Shown here: positions 1 to 8,575 of the stretch, one piece after another | How positions within the stretch are numbered: position 1 is the first letter of the stretch | Layout: each line of letters starts with the position of its first letter | Assembly (NCBI RefSeq): GCF_000710775.1 | Contig: NZ_JOJP01000001.1 | Location: 5,032,027-5,096,026, forward strand | DNA length: 64,000 bases | Direction: 5' to 3' | Origin: Endozoicomonas elysicola | Lineage (GTDB): Bacteria; Pseudomonadota; Gammaproteobacteria; Pseudomonadales; Endozoicomonadaceae | Made by a program: the position numbers and the translations under genes | The notes under the pieces: model-generated | Told to the model about the DNA's origin: nothing | The model's database searches: none | The model's input: only the letters and a program-made list of their open reading frames with translations

Positions 1-24
1 ACCACCAAAAAGCTTACACCTTCT

Positions 25-1437
25 TTATCGCGTATCTGTCAGTCGCTCAAGAAATGCCCTGTGAAACAGCCTGATCTCATGGTGAAATGCTCTTATATCT
101 TCATCTGTCGCCGGCTGAATCGGCCTCAATCCATTCAGCAGAACAGCAAATATCAAAGGTGAACTCTTTTCCGGGAAAGCATAGCCAACCATGCTATTCA
201 CTCCACTCATATATCCGGTCTTCAACCATCGACGTTCATTATCCCGCGATGCCAACCAGGGAGCTCTCTCTCCCCAGCTTCTCCAACCCGACTGCAGCAC
301 TTCAGTAAAATCATCAGCACTGAGCATGTTATATCGAGACAACCCAGACCCATCCACCAGCCTGCTTCTGGTCAGATCAATACCATCTTCTCTTAGCATC
401 GCCAAAACGGCTTCTGTGCCTGAGAAATAAGAACCCCTTTCACCATTCACAGACGACCCAATGGTTTTGAGAATGCTGTCGGCGTATAAATTGTCCGATT
501 TATCCAGTACTCGCTGTAATAAGTCAGGTACAGGCGCCGACAGATGTTGAGCAACAACCCATTCAAAATCATCCCCCTGCGGTTTATCAACCAACACCTC
601 TCCTTCAAGCTTGATATTATTCGCCTTCAAGAAAGACTCAACGTACCTTATAGCAGCACGCTCAGGATCACGTACTGAAAAAGCCATGCGCATTGGTTTA
701 GCATCAGGCTCAATACACCCTTCCAGACGGTACTCATGGTTTGATGATGGCCATACCTCCTGGACACAGCCATTCTGTTCATGCGCCCGCGGCTTTCGCA
801 CTTCTATTCGATTATCAATGGACAGCTGCCATTGGGGTTCATCGTAAACCATCTTTGCCCGCTGCCCCTCTTTTCCAGAAGGTACCAGCCAACCAAAAAA
901 ACAGTTACGGTCTAATATCATGGCGCTGACAGGAGCGGCAAAGCAGATGTTATGGTCATCCCAACTGGCACCACCTGCCCTTGGATACCCATTATATATA
1001 GAACCATCAAGCCAGATATTACCCCTGATGACTTTCACACCCTTGGTATTCAGTTTCCCCATCAATTCGGAAAGATCTGTTCTTGTAAGGGATGGGTCAC
1101 CTGAAAACGATAAAACAAGATCCCCCGAATAGACCTTATCCTCTGACAAAGGCTTGTTACCCAATAAGACCGTTGAGTATCTGTAGTCCTCTCCCAACAC
1201 ACGGTATGCCGAGATGGCGGTTATCGCTTTGACTGTACTAGCAGGCAACAAGTTAAAGCGACTGTTTCGGTCAAAAAGAACTTTACCGGTTTCAGCATCA
1301 ATGACTTTAATGGAGTGGATATGCCCGGGCGGTAATGTAGAAATCAACTGATCAAGGTCACCATCAATGGATGCACACCCTTGATTCGCGGCAAAAACAA
1401 ATAGGACTGTAGACAGCCACTTTCCCCAGAAGTTCAT
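25..1437 (-). CDS. dacB: D-alanyl-D-alanine carboxypeptidase/endopeptidase, PBP4 type (peptidase S13)
   Basis: This is a periplasmic penicillin-binding protein that trims or cleaves peptidoglycan cross-links. The three S13 active-site motifs are visible: SxxK as PASTVKA about 65 residues in, SxN as KSDN in the middle, and KTG as WLKTGYMSG near the C-terminus, together with a VDGSGLSRYN stretch typical of the family. Its length of about 470 residues matches DacB. The frame opens at a TTG at 1452, but the ATG at 1437 gives a better signal peptide (MNFWGKWLSTVLFVFAA) and is preferred. A Cys follows the hydrophobic segment, but the preceding residues (NQGC) do not make a good lipobox. The gene is divergent from the Lon-like protease gene. 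Confidence 0.93.
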   Translation of the reverse strand: MNFWGKWLSTVLFVFAANQGCASIDGDLDQLISTLPPGHIHSIKVIDAETGKVLFDRNSRFNLLPASTVKAITAISAYRVLGEDYRYSTVLLGNKPLSEDKVYSGDLVLSFSGDPSLTRTDLSELMGKLNTKGVKVIRGNIWLDGSIYNGYPRAGGASWDDHNICFAAPVSAMILDRNCFFGWLVPSGKEGQRAKMVYDEPQWQLSIDNRIEVRKPRAHEQNGCVQEVWPSSNHEYRLEGCIEPDAKPMRMAFSVRDPERAAIRYVESFLKANNIKLEGEVLVDKPQGDDFEWVVAQHLSAPVPDLLQRVLDKSDNLYADSILKTIGSSVNGERGSYFSGTEAVLAMLREDGIDLTRSRLVDGSGLSRYNMLSADDFTEVLQSGWRSWGERAPWLASRDNERRWLKTGYMSGVNSMVGYAFPEKSSPLIFAVLLNGLRPIQPATDEDIRAFHHEIRLFHRAFLERLTDTR

Positions 1438-1618
1438 AAAAAAGCTCTGCAACCACTGATAACACTTAAATCACTATGCAATTTCTAAATTCTCAGATCA
1501 ACACACTGGTCTCAAGGCCGACAAACCTTTTTAATGAGAGTACTATAGAGATTGTAAAAGAAGATCTTCGACCACCATTGCTTCACTGAACTCCCATGGT
1601 GTAAGCATTTTGCGGGAA

Positions 1619-4012
1619 ATGGCAAGACTTGTGAAAAAACTCAAACTAACAGCGAATCAGCTCATCGCTAAGCAACCAGTGAAGGATTTGGGTTTCAAGT
1701 CCACAGAAGAACTGGAAAATTACGTCGGTATCCTGGGTCAGGAGCGAGCCACCAGTGCTATTCAGTTTGGTGTCGCCATGCACCGCTCAGGTTATAACAT
1801 TTACGTTATGGGCGAGTCCGGAACAGGCCGGATGTCCTACTTACGTAAGTACCTTGAAACAGAGGCCAAAAGACAGAGTTCCTCTGATGATTGGGCTTAT
1901 GTGAATAACTTTGACAACCCCCGTGAGCCGAAAGCCCTGAGACTGCCCGCAGGCTTGGGCAGTGATCTGCAGAAAGACTTCGAGAGTTTCATCGATAAGC
2001 TCCTGATGACCTTTCCGGCGGCATTTGAAAACCCCACTTACCAGCAAAAGAAAAGTGCCATTGAACGCAGCTTTAATAAGCGCTATGACCAGGCCATTGA
2101 TCAGATTGAACAGGAAGCGCTGAAGAGAGATATCGCTTTATACCGGGATACCGGAGCCTTAAGCTTTACACCTATGTCTGGCGGTAAAGCGATGGATGAA
2201 ACTGAGTTCGCTCAATTACCGGACAAGAAGCGGGAAAAGTTCAATAACGATATCAGTGAACTGGAAACCCGGCTGAATGAGTCACTGGTTGAACTGCCCC
2301 AGTGGAAACGGGAATCCAACGAAAAGCTGCAGGACCTGAACCAAGATACCATCGACCAAGCCCTGGCTCCGTTGATGAAGCCTATGCTGAAAAAATACAG
2401 CAAAGAGCAGAATATTCTGGATTACCTGGAAGCGGTCAAGCAGCACCTGCACCGAACAGTGATTGAGTATCTTGCCGATGAGCGGGCAATGGAGTCTAAA
2501 GAAGATGCCAGTAAACGCTCTGCGCTTGAAGAGCTGTACTCCCCCAACCTGGTGGTTGGCCATAAGAATGATGCAGCGGCACCGGTTATCTACGAGTCAC
2601 ACCCCAACTATAAGAACCTCTTTGGCCGGATAGAATACGCCAGTGAGATGGGAGCCCTGGTTACCAACTTCCGTCAGATCTGTCCCGGTTCCCTGCATCA
2701 GGCCAATGGTGGCTACCTGTTGCTGGAAGCCAATAAGCTTCTGGAAGAGCCCTTTGTCTGGGAAGCATTGAAGCGCGCTCTGAAGGAGCGGCAGTTAAAA
2801 ATTGAATCCCCATACTCCGAGATGGGTTTGATGAACACCATCACCCTCACTCCGGAAATTATTCCATTGCATGTAAAAGTGATTCTGGTTGGATCGCGGG
2901 ATATTTATTACATCCTTCAGCAGCTTGACCCTGACTTCCACGAGATGTTCCGGGTATTGGTAGACTTTGATGACCAGCTGCCACGCTCCACTGAAACCGT
3001 TCAGGCCTTTGCGCAGCTGCTGAAAAATCGGGCAGATGATGAAAACTATCCGCCGCTTTCCGCGTCAGCAGTTGCACGGATGGTAGAACAAAGCTCCCGA
3101 ATGACTGAAAACCAGACACAGCTGTCTGCCAAGATCGGTGAGCTCTTTGATTTGCTGGCAGAAGCGGACTTTATTCGTCGAAGTTGTAGCGGCCGCAAGA
3201 TCAACCATGATCATATTGACCGGGCACTTGAAGCCAAAGCTGAGCGTACCGGTAGAGTCAGCCAGCAAATCCTGAATGATATGCTGGAAGGCAGTATTCT
3301 TATTGATACGGATGGTGAACAGGTTGGTAAGATCAACGGCTTAACCGTACTCTCGGTCGGTGATGCCTGTTTTGGTTCTCCTGCACGTATTACCTGTGCG
3401 GTCTATCCAGGCAGCCAGGGCATTGTCGATATTGAGCGGGAAGTGTCACTGGGGCAGGCTATTCACTCCAAAGGGGTAATGATTCTTACGGGTTATCTGG
3501 GTAGTCGCTATGCGCAGAAGTTCCCTCTGGCGATTTCTGCCAGTCTCGCAATGGAGCAGTCCTATGGTTATATCGATGGTGATAGTGCTTCAATGGCAGA
3601 GCTCTGCTGTTTAATTTCAGCACTGACCGAGACTCCAATCAAACAGTGTTTTGCCGTTACCGGTTCCATGAATCAGCATGGAGAGGTTCAGGCAATTGGC
3701 GGAGTTAACGAAAAGATTGAAGGATACTTTGATCTCTGTAATGCCAGAGGCCTGACCGGCGAGCAGGGTGTTATCATTCCTCAAGCCAATGTTCGTAACC
3801 TGATGCTGCAAAGCAAGGTAGTCGACGCGGTAAAAGCCAAGAAATTTAACGTCTACGCCGTTTCACATGTTGAAGAGGCTCTTGAGCTGTTAACAGGCCA
3901 CCGTCCAGGGACCATCAACAGCAAAGGTAATTACCCGAAAGGCTCCATTAATCAGAAGGTTCTGGAACGCCTGAAAGAAATTGCCGAACTGACCAAAGAG
4001 AACCACAGTTAG
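1619..4012 (+). CDS. Lon-family ATP-dependent protease (AAA_32/LonB-like, S16 C-terminus)
   Basis: This is a cytosolic AAA+ serine protease of the Lon-like family with an N-terminal ATPase of AAA_32 type. The Walker A-like loop GESGTGR lies about 65-71 residues in and carries Arg where Lon has Lys, a variant known in this subfamily. A long charged helical insertion follows at about residues 130-290. The C-terminal S16 domain shows DGDSAS with catalytic Ser656 and GGVNEKIEG with Lys699. The 43-residue spacing equals that of E. coli Lon Ser679/Lys722. The frame extends to a TTG at 1610, but the ATG at 1619 is chosen. It is about 797 residues long and stands alone, divergent from dacB. Confidence 0.93.
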   Translation: MARLVKKLKLTANQLIAKQPVKDLGFKSTEELENYVGILGQERATSAIQFGVAMHRSGYNIYVMGESGTGRMSYLRKYLETEAKRQSSSDDWAYVNNFDNPREPKALRLPAGLGSDLQKDFESFIDKLLMTFPAAFENPTYQQKKSAIERSFNKRYDQAIDQIEQEALKRDIALYRDTGALSFTPMSGGKAMDETEFAQLPDKKREKFNNDISELETRLNESLVELPQWKRESNEKLQDLNQDTIDQALAPLMKPMLKKYSKEQNILDYLEAVKQHLHRTVIEYLADERAMESKEDASKRSALEELYSPNLVVGHKNDAAAPVIYESHPNYKNLFGRIEYASEMGALVTNFRQICPGSLHQANGGYLLLEANKLLEEPFVWEALKRALKERQLKIESPYSEMGLMNTITLTPEIIPLHVKVILVGSRDIYYILQQLDPDFHEMFRVLVDFDDQLPRSTETVQAFAQLLKNRADDENYPPLSASAVARMVEQSSRMTENQTQLSAKIGELFDLLAEADFIRRSCSGRKINHDHIDRALEAKAERTGRVSQQILNDMLEGSILIDTDGEQVGKINGLTVLSVGDACFGSPARITCAVYPGSQGIVDIEREVSLGQAIHSKGVMILTGYLGSRYAQKFPLAISASLAMEQSYGYIDGDSASMAELCCLISALTETPIKQCFAVTGSMNQHGEVQAIGGVNEKIEGYFDLCNARGLTGEQGVIIPQANVRNLMLQSKVVDAVKAKKFNVYAVSHVEEALELLTGHRPGTINSKGNYPKGSINQKVLERLKEIAELTKENHS

Positions 4013-4045
4013 GAATTTAGTCTTTTCACTAACCATGGCCCATAA

Positions 4046-4086
4046 CCCGCCGTCTGAAAAATAAGGCTGTATTTTCAGACGGCGGG
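4046..4086. repeat. Perfect 15-bp inverted repeat containing a Neisseria-DUS-like 10-mer
   Basis: The arms 4046-4060 and 4072-4086 are perfect reverse complements around an 11-nt loop. Each arm contains GCCGTCTGAA, at 4049-4058 and inverted at 4074-4083, which is the core of the Neisseria DNA uptake sequence. The hairpin lies downstream of the Lon-like gene. No clear T-run follows on the plus strand, so an intrinsic terminator role is possible but not typical. Confidence 0.75.
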
Positions 4087-4212
4087 TGCCGTAGCAGGAG
4101 CAATCTTCACAGTCTATACCCTTTTATTCCCAACATTGAAAGATGTATATAACTACTGGAGCCCTAACGGCTCTAATAGCATTGGTTTGTCACATATCAA
4201 TAGTACGAGTTT

Positions 4213-4719
4213 TTATCTATTAATTTTTCCCAGAAAATCAGCTGAGTGCTCATTACCTGAATAACTTAAACATACAGCCATCTGTCTTCGCATATTCAGC
4301 CTCTCGTTAGTAGAAGAAAGATAATCAAACCTCAGCGCAAGCATTTCAACCAATTTGCGGGCTTTCTCTTTTTTTTCTTCCAGTAATTTGAGAAAGTCGA
4401 TTTGCGAATCACTCAGCACGCCTTCTTTTCTCAGAAAGATTGCAAAGGAGTCAGGATTGCCAAGACTATCAACAAACTCCTGGTACTTATCACCCAAAAA
4501 TGCTTGCCCCTTAACTTTGCTTTCCCCTAAACCCCGATAAGTTAAATCGATCTTTCGATCACAAATATCAGCTTCAAATTCAGGGTGTAGAACTTCACCC
4601 TTAGCCATATGGCTTTTGCATGGACTAACCGCCTTGTTTTTTGATCCTTCTCCGGTAGCTGCACCGTCCGTTCTTTGCGCTGAATATAAGCTACCCGCCT
4701 GATCACCAACTCTTTGCAT
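4213..4719 (-). CDS. Hypothetical protein, 168 residues
   Basis: I do not recognise this protein. It has no signal peptide or membrane segment. The first 45 residues look flexible and polar. The second half is rich in Lys, Glu and Leu, with a stretch around LLEEKKEKARKLVEMLAL that could form a helix or coiled coil. The ATG at 4719 is preferred over the GTG just upstream, and a GGGAG sequence lies about 10 nt before it. The gene stands alone between the Lon-like gene and the steroid-reductase-like gene, both separated by non-coding DNA. A cytoplasmic or secreted accessory protein is possible, but nothing in the sequence fixes a function. Confidence 0.6.
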   Translation of the reverse strand: MQRVGDQAGSLYSAQRTDGAATGEGSKNKAVSPCKSHMAKGEVLHPEFEADICDRKIDLTYRGLGESKVKGQAFLGDKYQEFVDSLGNPDSFAIFLRKEGVLSDSQIDFLKLLEEKKEKARKLVEMLALRFDYLSSTNERLNMRRQMAVCLSYSGNEHSADFLGKINR

Positions 4720-4893
4720 CACTCACCCGCTCCCAAGTAATGGCCGAACACTTCTAGACAAGTGATCCCAGATAAAATTCCACACTAGAAGAAGTGTCAA
4801 GTTTGTCTCCATTTGGCGTGTTCTGACAGGTGAAAGCAAGAGGGACACTGTCAACAAGGCTTATATCCCTAAACAAACAGTTTCACAGTATTG

Positions 4894-5685
4894 TTAAATC
4901 AAATAGGGGATAAGCGCCTTACGGTTCTGCGGGTAATCTTCAAACTGTTTCTGGTACCAGCGATGAGTCGCCAATGCCCGTGGTACCAAATTAGCCATGG
5001 TAACCAGAAGAATAAAGACACCAGCCAATGACCAGGTGAATATCGCGAAGCCTAACCAGGACAGCATCTCCCCCAGGTAACTCGGGCTTGAAACAAAACG
5101 GTAGCCACCGCCATAGGGAACTTTATAACGTGGCTCATTCGGGTTAGGCACCTTAGACCGCAAGTTACGAACCACCGCATCCGAGTGCACGTTTAACATA
5201 AAGCCAATGGCATAAATAATAATACCAACTATAAACCTCGGATCTGTCAGCCACTCTGGTGTGAGATGTTTTGCATGGTTAGCAATAAAATCAGCGCTGA
5301 AGAAGCCGTGTGCTGCGGTAGCAATCCAGCCAAAAATCACCACTGATATATTGAATGATGCTTTACTGCCTTTATGCACACGCATCAACAGTGGATTAAT
5401 AAAGCCCCGGTTACTGTAATGGATAATCCAGATACCCAGAAAAATCAGAGGAACCAGCTGATCACTGTTCTGCCCCTGAAAGAATATGATGATAAAAACC
5501 AGTGGAGCCGGAAGTTCCATCAGCATCCACCCCAGCCGGGGCTCAAATTTAATGCCCGGGGCCCTACCCCCAAAACGACCGTAAGCGGCCTGCCCAAACT
5601 TGGCTGCCAGTGCAATAATCAATACATAGGCAAAACCAGCCAACAATGCTGTGTCGTAAAACACATCTCCGGTATACCAGGCCAT
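4894..5685 (-). CDS. Steroid 5-alpha-reductase-like membrane protein
   Basis: This is a 263-residue polytopic membrane protein. Its C-terminal half carries the signature of the 3-oxo-5-alpha-steroid 4-dehydrogenase family: GYRFVSSPSYLGEMLSWLGF, then a hydrophobic span, then THRWYQKQFEDYPQNRKALI close to the end. These match the NADPH-binding end of SRD5A-type reductases and the wider isoprenylcysteine methyltransferase-like fold. Six or so hydrophobic segments are visible, including GFAYVLIIALAAKF and PLVFIIIFFQG. The start ATG at 5685 has AGGA about 6 nt upstream. In bacteria the substrate is unknown; steroid or other enone or polyprenyl reduction is inferred only from homology. The gene is monocistronic. 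Confidence 0.85.
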   Translation of the reverse strand: MAWYTGDVFYDTALLAGFAYVLIIALAAKFGQAAYGRFGGRAPGIKFEPRLGWMLMELPAPLVFIIIFFQGQNSDQLVPLIFLGIWIIHYSNRGFINPLLMRVHKGSKASFNISVVIFGWIATAAHGFFSADFIANHAKHLTPEWLTDPRFIVGIIIYAIGFMLNVHSDAVVRNLRSKVPNPNEPRYKVPYGGGYRFVSSPSYLGEMLSWLGFAIFTWSLAGVFILLVTMANLVPRALATHRWYQKQFEDYPQNRKALIPYLI

Positions 5686-5871
5686 GATATTTCCTTTTGT
5701 TAAAATTTTTATCAGGTAAGGCGTCGTTCACTCATTCTGAGACTTTTCTGGTATAAAATGCTTAGTCCACATGCATGAAATTCCAGTACCACTTATTAAA
5801 TACTGAGCACTGAAACAGGGTTTAAAAACTGATCTAAACTCACTCTCTTTCCTTATTCATCAGGTAAGAAC

Positions 5872-7164
5872 GTGCTCAATAAAAGTGAAGCCAGACTTGT
5901 GGGCATTACGGCTCTTGGTGGGCTGCTGGAATATTACGACTTCATCATCTTCGCCCTGATGGCCGGCTATCTGGCCAATCATTTTTTCCCTAGTTCAGAT
6001 CCACATACCTCGCTACTGACAACATTTGCCACCTTCTCCGTGGGTTACCTTTCCCGACCATTAGGTGGTTTGCTATTTGGTCATCTTGGGGATCGCTACG
6101 GACGGAAATGCACTTTTGCTGTTACGGTTCTGATTATGGCGCTTTCTACCACGCTGATAGGCTGCCTCCCTTCCCATGCTCAGATTGGAATCTGGGCTCC
6201 AATACTACTGATCCTGCTCCGCTTACTGCAGGGCTTTTCGATTGGAGGAGAAATTCCCGGCGCTATTACTTTATTGAGTGAGAGCAATCAGAAACATCTT
6301 GGGATTATCATTAGCCTGCTGCTATTTGGCGTACTCAATGGCCTCTTGCTGGGACACCTTATCCACAGTCTTCTAACTCACTGGTTAGAACCACAAAGTA
6401 TGCAAAGCTGGGGATGGCGGCTGCCTTTCTGGCTGGGTGGAAGTCTGGGAATTTTCAGCTACTTCATCAGAAAACATATTCATGAGTCCAAACTATTTCT
6501 GGAACTGAACAACCAAAAGCTGCGACAACAGATTCCAGCGCTGGTTTTAATAAAGTCTTATAAGAGAACAGTTCTTGCAGGTATCCTTCTTGTTGCTCCC
6601 TCAATTGTCACCATGTCATTACTATTTTTGTTTTCTCAAAGCTATCTAACCCAACTTATCCATTATGATGCACAAACAGTAACGATTGCAGGATGCCTGG
6701 GGATTGTATCGTCTATTAGTATTGCGGTTCTTTCCGGCTGGATTGCAGATAAAAGGAAGGCTGCAGATTGGCACATACTGTTGATGAAGGCTATATGCCT
6801 GTTAATTGTGTTTAGCGCCATTCCTATTTTCAAAGCCTATGCTGACTACAACCTGTCAGCATACACCGTAGCATTGTTCAGCAGTCTGCTGTTTGGCCCA
6901 ATAATGACGGTGAGTACTTTGTTGCTCAGCACAGCATTCCCTATACCTGTTCGATACTCGGGAGTTGCTCTCTCCTTTAATACTGCATTGGCTACTTTTG
7001 GTGGTCTGGCTCCAGTTATCGCCATGACACTGATTAAAACCACCGATAACCTGACCTCACCCTCTTACTATCTCGCCTTTAGTGGTCTGTGCGGTCTGGC
7101 TGGCTGCTATCTCTTGAAATCTCAGCCATGCAGGCAAGACCCTCATCATAAAAAGATTGATTAA
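5872..7164 (+). CDS. MFS transporter, metabolite:H+ symporter (MHS/ProP-like), copy 1 of 3
   Basis: This is a 430-residue, 12-helix inner-membrane symporter of the major facilitator superfamily. The MFS loop 2-3 signature is present as GHLGDRYGRK, and LLQGFSIGGEIPGAITLL is the characteristic MHS motif around helix 5. MHS members carry organic acids, proline or betaine; the substrate here cannot be read. The start is a GTG at 5872, aligned with the starts of the two following paralogs, preceded by CAGGTAAG. It is the first of three tandem paralogs separated by 49-82 bp. Confidence 0.9.
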   Translation: MLNKSEARLVGITALGGLLEYYDFIIFALMAGYLANHFFPSSDPHTSLLTTFATFSVGYLSRPLGGLLFGHLGDRYGRKCTFAVTVLIMALSTTLIGCLPSHAQIGIWAPILLILLRLLQGFSIGGEIPGAITLLSESNQKHLGIIISLLLFGVLNGLLLGHLIHSLLTHWLEPQSMQSWGWRLPFWLGGSLGIFSYFIRKHIHESKLFLELNNQKLRQQIPALVLIKSYKRTVLAGILLVAPSIVTMSLLFLFSQSYLTQLIHYDAQTVTIAGCLGIVSSISIAVLSGWIADKRKAADWHILLMKAICLLIVFSAIPIFKAYADYNLSAYTVALFSSLLFGPIMTVSTLLLSTAFPIPVRYSGVALSFNTALATFGGLAPVIAMTLIKTTDNLTSPSYYLAFSGLCGLAGCYLLKSQPCRQDPHHKKID

Positions 7165-7213
7165 GAACCTTATCGTCTAGACTTTCCTGTTTTCTAATGC
7201 ACTGGTCGAAGCT

Positions 7214-8494
7214 GTGTTTAGTAGAAGTGATTCAAAGCTTGTCTGGATAACGGCGCTTGGAGGCTTGCTCGAATACTATGACTTCATTGTCTTTGCCTTG
7301 ATGGCCAGCTACCTTGCTGATCAGTTTTTTCCTGGCTCAGATCCACTCACATCACTACTGACTACATTTGCTACTTTTTCTGTTGGTTACTTTTCACGCC
7401 CACTGGGCGGTCTGATATTTGGCCACTTTGGTGATCGATATGGCCGAAAACAGACTTTTTCAGCAACGGTTCTGATCATGGCGGTTTCCACAGCTCTTAT
7501 GGGCTGCTTACCCACTTATGCACAAATTGGTATCTGGGCCCCCCTACTGATGACACTGCTTCGGATAGCTCAGGGCTTTTCCATTGGGGGCGAAATACCG
7601 GGTGCCATCACTTTTCTGAGTGAGAGTAACCAGAAACAACAGGGACTGATCCTTGGTCTGCTGATATCAGGCCTGTTGAGTGGTTTTATCGTTGGCTGCC
7701 TTGTCCACAATGCGCTTTTACACTGGCTGGGGAGTGAAGCGATGAAGGCATGGGGCTGGAGAATCCCTTTCTGGCTTGGTGGATGCCTAGGCATTTTCAG
7801 TTACTTTATAAGGAAGCACCTACATGAGTCCCCGCTGTTTCTGCAACTGAACAGAAAGAGACAGCAGGAGCAAATACCCAGCCTTGTACTACTTAAATCC
7901 AATAAGAAATCCATTGTGACCGGTATTCTCTTGATGATTCCCGCCACCGGGTGCATGTCGCTACTATTCCTGTTTACGCAAAGCTATCTTACTCAGTTAC
8001 TGGGTTACACAAGCAGCACAGTGACTGCTGCAAGCAGTTTTGGCACTATTTTCTCAATTGCTATGTGTATCCTCACAGGGTTCCTCGCAGACAGAAGACT
8101 GAACATAAGCCACTCCGTTGTTATGATGAAGTGGTGCTGCCTAATCGTCACTGCCTTATCATTTTTGATATTCAACATTTATGTTAATCAGCAGTTATCT
8201 CCCTATGCCGCCATTTTGATGAGCGGTTTGTCTTATGGTTCAGTGGCGGTTGTGGGACCTCTATTACTCAGTACGGTATTCCCCATATCCATTCGTTATT
8301 CCGGAGTTGCTCTTTCGTATAACATTTGCCTTGCCACCTTTGGGGGGCTAACCCCAATCATTGCCATGACACTTATCCAAAGTACCGGTAGCCTCTCTTC
8401 ACCTTCCTTCTACCTGGTTTTCTGCGCGGCCTGCGGCCTGGCTGGCTGCTACTTACTGAATAGCGCGCCTTCATCAGCGGAGCCCATGAGTTAA
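7214..8494 (+). CDS. MFS transporter, MHS/ProP-like, copy 2 of 3
   Basis: This second tandem paralog, 426 residues, is collinear with its neighbours over its whole length. It keeps GHFGDRYGRK between helices 2 and 3 and RIAQGFSIGGEIPGAITFL at helix 5. The central cytoplasmic loop (LFLQLNRKRQQEQIPSLV) and the last helices are more diverged than the N-terminal half, suggesting substrate drift after duplication. The start is a GTG at 7214 with no strong Shine-Dalgarno. Only about 49 bp separate it from copy 1, so it may be co-transcribed. The substrate is unknown. Confidence 0.9.
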   Translation: MFSRSDSKLVWITALGGLLEYYDFIVFALMASYLADQFFPGSDPLTSLLTTFATFSVGYFSRPLGGLIFGHFGDRYGRKQTFSATVLIMAVSTALMGCLPTYAQIGIWAPLLMTLLRIAQGFSIGGEIPGAITFLSESNQKQQGLILGLLISGLLSGFIVGCLVHNALLHWLGSEAMKAWGWRIPFWLGGCLGIFSYFIRKHLHESPLFLQLNRKRQQEQIPSLVLLKSNKKSIVTGILLMIPATGCMSLLFLFTQSYLTQLLGYTSSTVTAASSFGTIFSIAMCILTGFLADRRLNISHSVVMMKWCCLIVTALSFLIFNIYVNQQLSPYAAILMSGLSYGSVAVVGPLLLSTVFPISIRYSGVALSYNICLATFGGLTPIIAMTLIQSTGSLSSPSFYLVFCAACGLAGCYLLNSAPSSAEPMS

Positions 8495-8575
8495 AACCTA
8501 TTTACCGAATCCGTTAGCACCGTTAAAACTCATCTACACTGATCCGTTTGCCAATTCTTTCTGGTGCGACAAACA

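Noticed and set aside
1619-4012. Arg instead of Lys in the Walker A loop of the Lon-like protease
   Set aside because: This substitution is known in the AAA_32/LonB-like subfamily, so it is not a sign of a broken gene.
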